Shown: positions 53,444 through 62,749, counted from the stretch's first letter. The stretch is 64,000 nt of DNA from Nocardia ignorata NBRC 108230 (GCF_001612905.1 NZ_BDBI01000008.1:62001-126000), one strand, 5' to 3'. Notes: generated from the letters alone by a model not told the origin. Made by a program: numbers and translations.

Positions 53444-53501
53444 CAATATGTCCATACTGTTGTGCAATATGAACGTATCGTGACACAGTATGCTCGTATT
53501 G
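53444..53501. promoter_or_regulatory. Three 16-bp operator repeats with exact 21-bp spacing
   Basis: Three imperfect palindromes, CAATATGTCCATACTG (53444-53459), CAATATGAACGTATCG (53465-53480) and CAGTATGCTCGTATTG (53486-53501), begin exactly 21 bp apart, two turns of B-DNA. The consensus is CARTATGnnCRTAyyG. They fill the gap between the divergent membrane gene (53422) and TetR gene (53516). Binding of the TetR to one face in a cooperative array is likely. Confidence 0.75.
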
Positions 53502-53515
53502 TCTATGGTTGATGC

Positions 53516-54178
53516 GTGCAGCCCACGTCGCCATTTCCCCTACCGGCAGACCCCGGCCCCTCGGCCGCGGACCGGATCCGCGCTGCCGCGTTGAAGTGCT
53601 TCGCCGTCGACGGGGTTTCGGCAACCTCGCTTCGTGCGGTGGCGGAGCAGGCGGGGGTGTCGATCGGGCTGGTGCAACATCACTTCGGCACCAAGGCCGG
53701 ACTCGTTGCCGCTGTCGACGAGTACGTCCTGCGAGTCGTCGCGACAGCGGTCGCGTCTCGGCCCCTACCACCACCACCAGAGGATTCGCTCGGCGAGCTG
53801 GGGCACCGGGTCACCTCGATCATGACCGACCACCCAGAGGTCGTCGACTACATCGCCCACGCGTTCATAGAGGGCGACACCATCGGCACGACCGTCTTCG
53901 ATGGACTGGTTTCCATCAGCTCCGCCCAGTGGAACCAGTTCGATGAACAGGGCCTGCTACGGCCCGACGTCGACCGCACGTGGGCATCGCTGCATCCATT
54001 GATCTTGGTCATCGGCACGGCCGTGTTGCGGAAACAGATCGGCCGGCACCTGCCCGAGCCCCTCACCGCACCGGCACAACTGCATCGCTGGGACGATGCG
54101 GTCGCCCAGCTCCTGCATGGCGGATTGTTCGCTGATCCGTCACCACCGACCGTCGATCCTGCCCAGCGAGTGGACTGA
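53516..54178 (+). CDS. TetR-family transcriptional regulator
   Basis: A 220-residue TetR protein. The helix-turn-helix is SLRAVAEQAGVSIGLVQHHF at about residues 38-57, and the C-terminal ligand domain is rich in His and Trp. The GTG at 53516 lies 15 bp after the last of three operator-like repeats, so those sites overlap the promoter and translation start region. Divergent from the two-gene membrane/Rossmann operon. It is expected to repress both directions. No ligand can be inferred. Confidence 0.88.
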   Translation: MQPTSPFPLPADPGPSAADRIRAAALKCFAVDGVSATSLRAVAEQAGVSIGLVQHHFGTKAGLVAAVDEYVLRVVATAVASRPLPPPPEDSLGELGHRVTSIMTDHPEVVDYIAHAFIEGDTIGTTVFDGLVSISSAQWNQFDEQGLLRPDVDRTWASLHPLILVIGTAVLRKQIGRHLPEPLTAPAQLHRWDDAVAQLLHGGLFADPSPPTVDPAQRVD

Positions 54179-54407
54179 AGCGCGCAGGCCTACCCGCATT
54201 CGGATCGGCCGACGATTGGCAGTGTTCACAGCCGGTGCGCGTGTTCTTCGGTAACCGTCAAGCATCCGGAGAATTCGCGTTCGGCCACGGCGCCGTGCGC
54301 GACCATGACTTCTGGTGCAGTGCCTGACGAAAGGCGCCGTCGCGGCACAGTGGCCGGGATGCGTGGGCACTTCCCGGCAGCGTGGCCGGGCCGAGAGAGG
54401 CGCAGAG

Positions 54408-56468
54408 ATGTCGAGTGATGTCGTGGATGTGACTGTGGACTTCGCCGTCGCGAGGCAGGCGTTGTGGGAGGTGCTGCTGGAACCGCAGAGCTATCCGCGG
54501 CTGTGGTCCGGCATCGGAGGATGCCAGCGGTTGACCGGCACCGAGGGGGACACGAGGTGGCAGGTCCGCATCGGCGACGCGGATGTCGGCGTGCGAACCA
54601 TCGATCTGGCGTTGCGGATCGGTCGCTGGTACGAGAGTTTCGAACTGCACAACCCGGAGACGGGCAGTTTCGCGCTGATCCGGCTCGCCGGTGACCAGCA
54701 GCGAACCAGCGTGAGCGTCACCGCCTTCGCCGCGCCGCGGCTGCATCCGGCGCTGGCGGACGCTCGCGACGCCGAGACCGTCCGGTGGATCAGGGCCGGT
54801 TTGCGGCGTGCCGTCGATGTGGTGCGTGGGGCGCAGACATCGGTGGTGGGAAACGGCGACCGGGCGCCGATCCGCCGCAAGTCCGAGCTTGTGCGCTGGG
54901 TGGTGAATTCCGGGCTGGTCGCGCCGCCGGTGACCTCGGCGCGGCAACTGCGGTCCTTGTACCGGTGGGGTTTCAACCTGGCGGGCGGTTACGCGGCGGG
55001 CGCCGCGCACAGTCCCGACCAGCTCGCCCTGATCGACACCGTCAGCACGGCCACATTCGCCGAAACCGACAAGCGCACCACCGCGCTGGCCGGCGCTATG
55101 TACGAGGTCGGATTGCGCGCGGGCGACGCGATCGGGTTGCTCGCCGCCAACCACTGCGGCATGGTCGAGACGATGGTCGCGGCGGGCAAGCTGGGCGTGG
55201 ACGTCGCACTGCTGAACGCCGGCCTGTCGGGCAGGCGGATCGAGGAGATCGTGCAACGTCACCGGCTTTCGGCGTTGTTCGTCGACACCGACCTCGAGCA
55301 CCTCGTGCAGTATCTGCACAACGGCGTGCCGCGCTTCGTCACCGACGACCTGCCCGCGGACCCGGGCCGGATCACCATCGAGGATCTGATCGCCATGGGT
55401 AGCACGACTTTTCCGGTCCCCACGGTGCCTGGGCGTCAGATCGTGCTCACGTCGGGAACCAGCGGTACGCCGAAGGGCGCCAGGCGACCGCATCCGAAGG
55501 GATTCGACACCCTGGTCGCGCTCCTGTCGCGAATCCCGATCCACGTGGGCAGCACGATGATGATCCCGGCGCCGCTGTTCCACACGTGGGGGCTCTCGGC
55601 ACTGCAATTGAGCACCGCCGTACGCGCCACCGTGGTGCTCGCTGAAGGATTCGATGCCGAGGAATGCCTTCGTCAGGTCGCCGCACACCGGGTGAACACC
55701 CTCATCGCGGTGCCGACGATGATCCAGCGCATGGTCGACCTGCCCGCCGCGGTGCGCGCTCGCCACGACCTGAGCAGTCTGCGTCATGTCGTCAGTTGTG
55801 GTGCTCCACTCGTCGCGGCGACCGTCGATCGCTTCCTCGAGGACTACGGTGATGTGCTCTACAACCTCTACGGTTCCACCGAGGTCTCCTGGGCGAGCGT
55901 GGCAGCGCCCGAGGACCTTCGCGCCGCCCCGACCACGGCGGGTCGTCCGCCGCTGGGGACTCGGATCGCGATCCTCGGCGCCGACAACCAGCCGGTGCCG
56001 ATAGGGGTGACCGGACGGATCTTCGTCGGCAATCACATGCTGTTCGACGGCTACGTCAACGACACTCCGCCCGAGGAGGCCGACGGCATGCTGAACACCG
56101 GCGATCTGGGCTACCTCGACGCGGAGGGCAGACTGTTCGTGGACGGACGCGACGACGAAATGATCATCTCCGGTGGCGAGAACGTCTTCCCACGTCCGGT
56201 GGAAGAGGCGCTGTCGTATCTGCCGCAGGTCAGCGATGTCGCGGTGGTCGGGGTACCCGACCGTGAATTCGGTCAGCGATTGGCCGCATTCCTCGTCAAA
56301 CAGGAAGGCTCCAGCCTGGATTCGGGCATGGTGCGCACCTACATCCGCAACCGGCTCAGCCGCTTTTCGGTCCCGCGCGATGTCACTTTCCTCAATTCGC
56401 TGCCCCGTGGGGAAACCGGCAAAGTGCTCAAGCGCCTGCTCGTCGATCCCGCGGGTTTCCCCGAGTGA
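54408..56468 (+). CDS. SRPBCC domain fused to AMP-forming acyl-CoA ligase
   Basis: A 686-residue protein. Residues 1-145 are an SRPBCC (START/cyclase-like) domain beginning VVDVTVDFAVARQALWEVLL. After a linker, 175-680 is a full adenylate-forming ligase: TSGTSGTPKG at 348-357, YGSTEVSWAS, and DLGYLDAEGRLFVDGRDDEM with IISGGENVFPRPVEE. The C-terminal catalytic Lys lies in PRGETGKVLKRL. Both domains are complete with no frame change. Such a fusion suggests a ligand-binding domain feeding an acyl substrate to the ligase. GAGAGAGG lies before the ATG. It stands alone. Confidence 0.88.
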   Translation: MSSDVVDVTVDFAVARQALWEVLLEPQSYPRLWSGIGGCQRLTGTEGDTRWQVRIGDADVGVRTIDLALRIGRWYESFELHNPETGSFALIRLAGDQQRTSVSVTAFAAPRLHPALADARDAETVRWIRAGLRRAVDVVRGAQTSVVGNGDRAPIRRKSELVRWVVNSGLVAPPVTSARQLRSLYRWGFNLAGGYAAGAAHSPDQLALIDTVSTATFAETDKRTTALAGAMYEVGLRAGDAIGLLAANHCGMVETMVAAGKLGVDVALLNAGLSGRRIEEIVQRHRLSALFVDTDLEHLVQYLHNGVPRFVTDDLPADPGRITIEDLIAMGSTTFPVPTVPGRQIVLTSGTSGTPKGARRPHPKGFDTLVALLSRIPIHVGSTMMIPAPLFHTWGLSALQLSTAVRATVVLAEGFDAEECLRQVAAHRVNTLIAVPTMIQRMVDLPAAVRARHDLSSLRHVVSCGAPLVAATVDRFLEDYGDVLYNLYGSTEVSWASVAAPEDLRAAPTTAGRPPLGTRIAILGADNQPVPIGVTGRIFVGNHMLFDGYVNDTPPEEADGMLNTGDLGYLDAEGRLFVDGRDDEMIISGGENVFPRPVEEALSYLPQVSDVAVVGVPDREFGQRLAAFLVKQEGSSLDSGMVRTYIRNRLSRFSVPRDVTFLNSLPRGETGKVLKRLLVDPAGFPE

Positions 56469-56491
56469 ACGATTGAATTCCGTTCACTCGA

Positions 56492-57172
56492 TCACGAGGC
56501 ATGCGGATATCCGATTTCGGAGATGTCTCGGGCCAGGTCCACCAGGGCGGCCTCTCCGTTCAACGAAGACACGAGTTCCTGGTCCAGCGGCCGCAAGGCA
56601 TACACGTCACGCACCGCTTCCAGGTCGAGAGAGATCTCGTAATAGTCCTCGGCGAAGCGCTGGAACGCTTCAGGTGAGCGGTCGACCAGAAGTTGGAACA
56701 GATACTTCGCCCCATCAGGGTCGACATGGTCCGGGGGGAAGTCGATCGTGCCGTGGTGCCACTGGTCATCCGTCGCCTCCCGCCACAAGCAGGCCGTCAC
56801 AGCAAGCACGCCGTCCTCGTCGGTGAATGCCGGTTCCTCGACCAAGGGCATGAAGACTTCGGGAACTTCGTCGATCACTCCCGGCCAGGGCAGGCGGTCA
56901 TGGCCATACGGGCTCATCGGCGACTCGTGGCTAAAGCCCCGGACATATGCCCCGGCCACCGAGAAAACGATGGAGTATTCGTCTCCCGACCCGTTGCGCA
57001 TCGAAGCCATCTCCTGGCCTTCGGACCAGGCGCCGTTGAAGGAGTAGTAACGGCTTTCCCAGTCCGGGGTCAGGATCGCGTCGAGCATCGCAAGCGAGCG
57101 GCACAGGTCCCGCAGGTCGGCGATGGCAGGAAGCCGACGGGCTACGTCATAGACAGTCACGCGCTCATCCAA
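56492..57172 (-). CDS. Hypothetical acidic protein, widespread actinobacterial type
   Basis: A 226-residue acidic, soluble-looking protein. Recognisable stretches are WESRYYSFNGAWSEGQEMAS, then SIVFSVAGAYVRGFSHESPM, and later LLVDRSPEAFQRFAEDYYEI. I recall similar hypothetical proteins in Streptomyces and Nocardia but no named function. SMI1/KNR4-like immunity folds are one idea, without motif support. It has no operon partners. Convergent with the ligase fusion gene. The ATG is at 57172 and no strong ribosome-binding site is visible. Confidence 0.7.
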   Translation of the reverse strand: MDERVTVYDVARRLPAIADLRDLCRSLAMLDAILTPDWESRYYSFNGAWSEGQEMASMRNGSGDEYSIVFSVAGAYVRGFSHESPMSPYGHDRLPWPGVIDEVPEVFMPLVEEPAFTDEDGVLAVTACLWREATDDQWHHGTIDFPPDHVDPDGAKYLFQLLVDRSPEAFQRFAEDYYEISLDLEAVRDVYALRPLDQELVSSLNGEAALVDLARDISEIGYPHAS

Positions 57173-57205
57173 CCGGATCCCTCTGACACCCGGCCGCGGT
57201 GCGGA

Positions 57206-57366
57206 ACAACTTGTGCCGGCGTGGCGCGAAGCCCCGGTGTACTCCTAGGCCGACGACGATAAGATCGCGGCGCTGGTGGCGCTGGTCGCCCAGATCAATC
57301 AATACGGCCACTCGGCTCGGCGTGATCTTGCGGCAGCAGGGTGGCTCCTACACGCCGGGGCATGTA
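57206..57366 (+). pseudogene. Remnant of a carboxymuconolactone-decarboxylase/AhpD-like gene
   Basis: One frame reads EQLVPAWREAPVYS, then a TAG stop (57248-57250), then DDDKIAALVALVAQINQY. A second frame continues from near 57306 with RLGVILRQQGGSYTPG. Together these match the end of the AhpD-like carboxymuconolactone decarboxylase family, in which WREAP leads, after about 30 residues, to an INAYNR-like helix. So the relic has an internal deletion, a nonsense codon and a one-base shift. The rest of the 407-bp gap (57173-57579) shows only the crtE promoter region, with an A-rich stretch at 57550-57562, and nothing else recognised. Confidence 0.6.
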
Positions 57367-57579
57367 CGACGCCGAGACCGACTGAAGTTCGAAACCCGCT
57401 CAGGCCCCGGATCATTCACGCCGGGGCCGGGCTTCCACCGAGCGCGCGGCCGACAAGATCGGGGTCATCCGGGGCAAGGTCCGTCTTCGAGGATCGGTGT
57501 CACGGCGAGGCAGAGTCGACGCGGCATCAATCGACGCACAAACGATGCATTTTTGGAAAAACGGTGTCACAATCGTGGC

Positions 57580-58704
57580 GTGAATGCAGAGCGAGCTGCG
57601 ACCGCAGCCGGACCTCGCGGACTCTCCACCGACGACGGCTCGAGGCAGTTCGAACGGTGGGTCGCGCAGACACAGAGATCGGTTCGCGATCACGTCGATG
57701 AGTTCGTCCGGGCGCGTTGCGCGGCGGAATTGGACCCGGCGGGGTTCTCGCTGCCAGGTCAGCTGATGATCGACTTCGCGTCGGGTGGCAAGTGCGTGCG
57801 GTCGGTGTTCGTCTATCTCGGCTGGCTGTGTGGTGGCGTCGGCGAGTCCGAACCAGCGCTGCGCGCGGCCGCAAGCGTGGAACTGCTGCACGCGTTCGCG
57901 CTCGTGCAAGACGACGTGATGGACGAGTCCCGCGTCAGACGGGGGCGACAGTCGACCCACCTGCGGCTGGCCGCGTGGCATACCGAGCAGGGGTTGTCGG
58001 GATCGGCGGCCCGATTCGGCGAATCCGCGGCGATCCTCCTCGCCGACCTGTACTTGGTGTGGGCCGAGCGCATGTTGCGCGAAAGTGGCGTCGGTACCGC
58101 CGCGTTGGATCGGGCATGGCCACGCTACGACGCGATGCGCAGCGAACTGGCAGTAGGTCAGCTCGCGGACCTGTCCAACGACGCGAACCGCTTTCCGTCC
58201 TTGACCGCGGTGATGGACATCGCACGCCGTAAGTCCGGCAATTACACCGTGCGCCGACCCCTGGAACTCGGTGCGGCGATGGCCGACTGCGACGACACCG
58301 TGATGGATGTTCTCGGTGCCTACGGCGTACTGGTCGGAGAAGCATTCCAGCTTCGCGACGACCTGCTCGGCGTCTTCGGCGACCCGTCGACCACCGGAAA
58401 GCCTTCCGGTGACGATGTCCGAGAACGCAAGGCGACCACGCTGATCGCACTGGCCGATCAGCTCGCCGGGCCGTCGGACCGCGCCCGGCTGCGAGATCTC
58501 TGGCGGGAAGAGCTGATCGACGAGCAGGGCGTCGCCTTCGCACAGGCGGTGATCGTCGACAGCGGCGCGCGGCAGTGCGCCGAGCGGATGATCCGCGACC
58601 GAGTCGAACACGCGCGTGGGCTTCTCGATCGCGCCGACCTCGAATCGTCGGTGGCCGACGCGCTGCACCGAATGGCGCTGTTGTGCACCGACCGTACGTC
58701 CTGA
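57580..58704 (+). CDS. crtE: Geranylgeranyl diphosphate synthase
   Basis: A 374-residue trans-isoprenyl diphosphate synthase. The first Asp-rich motif DDVMD is at 111-115, followed by RRGRQS, and the second is RDDLLGVFGD at about 259-268. It should make GGPP from FPP or DMAPP and IPP, the precursor of phytoene. GTG 57580 is used. It is the first of the crtE-crtI-crtB set; a 41-bp gap precedes crtI. A polyprenyl synthase of other chain length is possible but the neighbours favour C20. Confidence 0.9.
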   Translation: MNAERAATAAGPRGLSTDDGSRQFERWVAQTQRSVRDHVDEFVRARCAAELDPAGFSLPGQLMIDFASGGKCVRSVFVYLGWLCGGVGESEPALRAAASVELLHAFALVQDDVMDESRVRRGRQSTHLRLAAWHTEQGLSGSAARFGESAAILLADLYLVWAERMLRESGVGTAALDRAWPRYDAMRSELAVGQLADLSNDANRFPSLTAVMDIARRKSGNYTVRRPLELGAAMADCDDTVMDVLGAYGVLVGEAFQLRDDLLGVFGDPSTTGKPSGDDVRERKATTLIALADQLAGPSDRARLRDLWREELIDEQGVAFAQAVIVDSGARQCAERMIRDRVEHARGLLDRADLESSVADALHRMALLCTDRTS

Positions 58705-58745
58705 CCGGCCCGCGTGCCATCGAGAAGTCCGACTGGAAGGTAGAG

Positions 58746-60272
58746 ATGCGAACGATACCGGGAAGAACCGATGAGGTTGTCGTCGTCGGGGCCGGTCTGG
58801 CTGGTCTGGCCGCCGCGCTGCACTTGGCGGGACGCGGCCGCGGTGTCACGGTGGTGGAGCGTGACTCGGTCGCAGGCGGTCGAGCCGGACGGCGCGATAT
58901 CGACGGTCTTATGCTCGACACCGGGCCGTCGGTACTCACCATGCCCGACATCGTCGCCGACACCCTCGCCGCGGTCGGGGAAAGTCTCGACTCCCGGCTG
59001 GACTTGCTGCCGGTCATCCCTGCCTACCGCGCGCACTTCGCCGACGGCAGCGGGCTGGATATTCACAGCGACGCCGCGGCGATGGAGGAATCGGTCGCGG
59101 CTTTCGCCGGGCCCGAGGAAGTCGAAGGGTATCGCCGACTGCGGGCGTGGTTGAGCGAGCTGTACCGCGTCGAATTCGATCGGTTCATCGCCACGAACGC
59201 CGATTCTCCGTTCTCACTGCTCACACCGGCGTTCGCGCGGTTGATCGCGTTGGGCGGCTTTCGTCGTCTCGACCGGGCGGTCGAGTCTTTCCTGACCGAC
59301 GAACGGCTGCGGCGGGTGTTCACCTTCCAGTCCCTCTACGCGGGTGTGTCGCCACAGCGAGCCCTGGCGCTGTACGCGGTGATCTCCTACATGGATACCG
59401 TCGGCGGTGTGTACTTCCCGCGCGGCGGAATGCGTGCGCTACCGGACGCCCTGGCCGCCGCTGCCGTGGATGCCGGCGTGCGGTTCTGCTACGACGAAAC
59501 CGTCCACGATCTGGAACGGAACGGTTCACGCATCACTGCTGTGTTCACCGAGAAGGGTCGCAGAATCCCCTGCGACGCAGTCGTTTTGGCAACCGAATTG
59601 GCCACAGCGTACGAATTGCTCGATCGCTCTCCGCGGCGTCCGATCAGCTGGCGTCCGGCACCGTCCGCGGTCGTCATGCATGTCGGCTTTCCCGTCGGCG
59701 TGCCGACCGCACATCACAACCTCGTCTTCGGTGCCGCCTGGAAACAGACCTTCGACGAACTGATCAATGGGGGAGAGTTGATGACGGACCCGTCGCTGCT
59801 GGTCACCCGACCCACCGCGACCGACCCGGCCCTCGCCCCTCAGGGGCAGGATCTGTTCACCGTTCTCGCTCCGGTTCCGAACCTGTACCGCAGCAAGGAT
59901 CTGGACTGGGATCGCCGAGCCACCGCCTACAGCGAGGAACTCGCGGCGATTGTCGAGGACCGTTTGATTCCGGGCTTCGTTAGGAACTCTACGATCGTGC
60001 ATGTGGACACCCCCGCCGATTGGCAACGGCAGGGCATGCTGGCCGGAACCCCGTTCTCCCTCGCGCATACCTTCGCCCAAACCGGTCCGTTCCGTCCCGC
60101 GAACATGCCACGGGGAGCGACCAATGCGGTGCTGGCCGGCTGTGGCACCGTTCCCGGCGTCGGCGTGCCGACGGCACTGTTGTCGGGTCGTCTCGCCGCC
60201 GACCGCGTGACCGGCACCGTGACTACCTCGCGGTCTTCGTTTTCCACCGTGACCAGGGACGGACGACGATGA
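58746..60272 (+). CDS. crtI: Phytoene desaturase
   Basis: A 508-residue CrtI-type desaturase. The FAD motif VVVVGAGLAGLAAALHLAG lies near the N-terminus, and LDTGPSVLTMPDI follows. The C-terminus has NAVLAGCGTVPGVGVPTALL, equivalent to the CrtI FAD-contact signature. It converts phytoene to coloured carotenoids such as lycopene in several steps. The ATG has GGAAGG upstream. Its stop overlaps the crtB ATG by 4 bp, so the two are translationally coupled. Confidence 0.92.
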   Translation: MRTIPGRTDEVVVVGAGLAGLAAALHLAGRGRGVTVVERDSVAGGRAGRRDIDGLMLDTGPSVLTMPDIVADTLAAVGESLDSRLDLLPVIPAYRAHFADGSGLDIHSDAAAMEESVAAFAGPEEVEGYRRLRAWLSELYRVEFDRFIATNADSPFSLLTPAFARLIALGGFRRLDRAVESFLTDERLRRVFTFQSLYAGVSPQRALALYAVISYMDTVGGVYFPRGGMRALPDALAAAAVDAGVRFCYDETVHDLERNGSRITAVFTEKGRRIPCDAVVLATELATAYELLDRSPRRPISWRPAPSAVVMHVGFPVGVPTAHHNLVFGAAWKQTFDELINGGELMTDPSLLVTRPTATDPALAPQGQDLFTVLAPVPNLYRSKDLDWDRRATAYSEELAAIVEDRLIPGFVRNSTIVHVDTPADWQRQGMLAGTPFSLAHTFAQTGPFRPANMPRGATNAVLAGCGTVPGVGVPTALLSGRLAADRVTGTVTTSRSSFSTVTRDGRR

Positions 60273-61231
60273 CTCGCACCGAACTCGACGCCGCCGGTAT
60301 CCGTGACGCGGGGTTGCGCGCGTCCTATCAGAGGTGCCGGGAACTCAACGCCCGGCACGGGCGCACATTCTTCCTCGCCACCCGACTGCTCGCGCCCGCC
60401 CAGCGCCCAGCGATCCACGCGCTCTACGGCTTCGCCCGATGGGCGGACGACATCGTCGACGAACCCCCGACCGGCGACGCGACCGGTTCTGCGGCGGCAC
60501 GCCTGGACGCGGTGGCGAAGACCATGCGCGACAGTCTTCGCGGTACCCACGACGGCGACCCGATCCTTGCCGCGCTCGCCGATACCGCCGCCAGATACGG
60601 GATCGAGCACTCGCTGTTCGACGATTTCCTCGACTCGATGCGGATGGATCTGACGGTGACCGACTACCCGGATCGGTCCGCGCTGGATCGCTATATCCAC
60701 GGTTCGGCAGCGGTGATCGGCCTGCAGGTACTGCCGGTGCTCGGCACCATCGGCCCCCGATCCGATGCCGCGCCCTACGCGGCGGCGTTGGGAAAAGCCT
60801 TCCAGCTCACCAACTTCCTTCGCGACGTCGCCGAAGACCTCGACCGTGGCCGGGTATATCTGCCTGCCGACGAGCTGGCTGCTTTCGGTGTGGACCGCGC
60901 CCGCTTGCAGTGGTGCCGGACCAATCGGCGCACCGACTCCAAGGTGCGATCGGCGCTGGCCGCTCAACACGCCGTCGCCCGAGACTGGTACCGGTACGCC
61001 GATGCCGGAATCGCGTTGCTGCACCCCATATCGCGACCGTGCGTCGCCACCGCGGCCGTCTTGTATTCGGAGATCCTCGACCGGATCGAACGGAGCGAGT
61101 TCGCGGTGTTCACCGCGCGGGCGACCGTGAGCAACGCGCGCCGGACTCGCGTCGCCGGTTCGGCGCTGGCTCGTGCGTTGTGGGCGCGGCGAGGTAGCCG
61201 GGCACGGGCACTGACCCCCACCGAAGGCTGA
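60269..61231 (+). CDS. crtB: Phytoene synthase
   Basis: A 320-residue squalene/phytoene synthase. Asp-rich motifs are DDIVD (60-64) and DVAEDLDRGRVYLP (186-199). YGFARWADDIVDE and FQLTNFLRDVAEDL are typical. It condenses two GGPP into phytoene. It ends 36 bp from the convergent SDR/DUF2867 gene. No cyclase, ketolase or hydroxylase gene is present to the right edge, so the end product within this window would be lycopene-like or is completed elsewhere. Confidence 0.93.
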   Translation: MTRTELDAAGIRDAGLRASYQRCRELNARHGRTFFLATRLLAPAQRPAIHALYGFARWADDIVDEPPTGDATGSAAARLDAVAKTMRDSLRGTHDGDPILAALADTAARYGIEHSLFDDFLDSMRMDLTVTDYPDRSALDRYIHGSAAVIGLQVLPVLGTIGPRSDAAPYAAALGKAFQLTNFLRDVAEDLDRGRVYLPADELAAFGVDRARLQWCRTNRRTDSKVRSALAAQHAVARDWYRYADAGIALLHPISRPCVATAAVLYSEILDRIERSEFAVFTARATVSNARRTRVAGSALARALWARRGSRARALTPTEG

Positions 61232-61267
61232 GGCGATCGGGTCGAGCCGAAGGAAATCGCTGAATCT

Positions 61268-62743
61268 TCAACCTGTCGGCGTGCTATCGGGGGTGCGTTC
61301 CGCGGTGGTCGTGATGTTGCGGACCATGCCTCCGAAAACGGCGCTGTGGAAGGGACTGATCGCTTTCCAATACAGGTGCCCGGCGAGTCCGTGCGGTTGA
61401 AAGATCGCGCGCTGACGGTATCGCGAACCACCGTTCGGGGCGGGTTCGACACCGAGCTCGAGCCACGCCAGGCCCGGGACCCGCATCTCGGCGCGAAGGC
61501 GCAGCAGGTGTGGTCGGTCGATATATTCGACGCGCCACCAGTCCAACGCCTCGCCGGAGTGCAGGCGCCGCGGGTGTTTACGGCCGCGACGAAGTCCGAC
61601 ACCTCCGGCCACCCGGTCGATCCAGCCGCGTAGCGACCAGGCAAGCGGGAACGAATACCAGCCGTTCTCGCCGCCGATGGATTCGATCACCGTCCATACC
61701 GTGTCCGGGTCTGCGGACGTGTGATGTTCCCGAACGTCCTCATAGAGCGAGCCGCCGGACCAGTCCGGATCGGTGGGTAAAGGATCGGAGGGTGCGCCGT
61801 AGGTGCTGGCATCGGACCAACGGGTAGGCACCTCGGCGTTGCGGATACGGGTCAGCGCCAACTCCACGGCACATCCGTAGCGGGTGAGGCCCTCCGGGGG
61901 ATCCGAGACGTACGCGGCGATGTCGTGCTCGCCACAGACGACCTCGTGGACCAGCGACTCGATGAGCGGCACGGCGAGCGCACGGGGCACCGGCGTCACC
62001 AGGTTGACCCACTGCGCGGACAGCCACGGCGTGAGCACCGGAACCGGCAGCACGACTCGACGATTCAGCCCGGCCACGACGGCGTATTCGCGCATCATGG
62101 TCAGGTAGGTCATCACGTCGGGCCCGCCGATATCGAAGGCGCGGTTGACGTCGGCCGGCAACTCCGCGGCGTGCACCAGGTAATACAGAACGTCTCGAAC
62201 AGCAATCGGCTGAATCCTGTTGTGCACCCACCGCGGGGTGACCATTGCGGGCAGGCGTTCGGACAGATACCGCAGCATTTCGAAACTGGCCGACCCGGAA
62301 CCGATGATCACCGCCGCACGCAACTCCGCGGTGGGAACACCGGACGCACGCAGGATCTCGCCGACCTCGGCACGGGAGGCCAGGTGGCGAGACAGTTCGG
62401 TGTGTGGCGGGACGATCCCGCCGAGATAGACGATGCGCCCGACCCCCGCCGACAACGCGGCCGCCCCGACGATCCGCGCGGCCTCACGATCGATATCGGC
62501 GAAGTCACGACGGGTCAAGGAGTGCACCAGGTAGTAGACGACGTCCTGACCGGCCACCGCCGAACGCACCTGGTCGCTGTCGGTGACATCTCCCTCGACC
62601 ACCTCGACCCGATCGAGCCACGGCACTTCGGCCAGTTTCGCCGGTGTTCGGGCGACCACCCGGACATCATGACCGGCCTGCAGCAATTCGGGCACCAACC
62701 GGCCACCGATGTAGCCGGTCACCCCGAAGATCACACACCGCAT
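61268..62743 (-). CDS. NAD-binding epimerase/DUF2867 fusion protein
   Basis: A 491-residue protein with an N-terminal atypical SDR (about 1-300; VIFGVTGYIGGRLVPELLQA is the Rossmann motif) and a C-terminal DUF2867 domain (about 335-485). DUF2867 is an SRPBCC-related fold and carries RLRAEMRVPGLAWLELGVEP. This two-domain architecture is common in actinobacteria, of unknown function, and often found in stress or carotenoid neighbourhoods. It is last in a three-gene operon (6 bp after the helical gene) and convergent with crtB. Confidence 0.85.
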   Translation of the reverse strand: MRCVIFGVTGYIGGRLVPELLQAGHDVRVVARTPAKLAEVPWLDRVEVVEGDVTDSDQVRSAVAGQDVVYYLVHSLTRRDFADIDREAARIVGAAALSAGVGRIVYLGGIVPPHTELSRHLASRAEVGEILRASGVPTAELRAAVIIGSGSASFEMLRYLSERLPAMVTPRWVHNRIQPIAVRDVLYYLVHAAELPADVNRAFDIGGPDVMTYLTMMREYAVVAGLNRRVVLPVPVLTPWLSAQWVNLVTPVPRALAVPLIESLVHEVVCGEHDIAAYVSDPPEGLTRYGCAVELALTRIRNAEVPTRWSDASTYGAPSDPLPTDPDWSGGSLYEDVREHHTSADPDTVWTVIESIGGENGWYSFPLAWSLRGWIDRVAGGVGLRRGRKHPRRLHSGEALDWWRVEYIDRPHLLRLRAEMRVPGLAWLELGVEPAPNGGSRYRQRAIFQPHGLAGHLYWKAISPFHSAVFGGMVRNITTTAERTPDSTPTG

Positions 62744-62749
62744 GCTCGT

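Noticed and set aside
53444..53501. CRISPR-like array reading of the three repeats
   Set aside because: The spacers are only 5-6 bp, copies are imperfect palindromes and no cas genes are present; an operator array fits better.
54258..56036. 592-residue minus-strand reading frame over the ligase fusion
   Set aside because: No motif and biased composition; the plus-strand ligase is complete with all adenylation motifs.
57199..57579. N-terminal extension of crtE in the same frame
   Set aside because: The stretch is Arg-rich without GGPP-synthase similarity and overlaps the CMD relic; GTG 57580 starts the conserved part.
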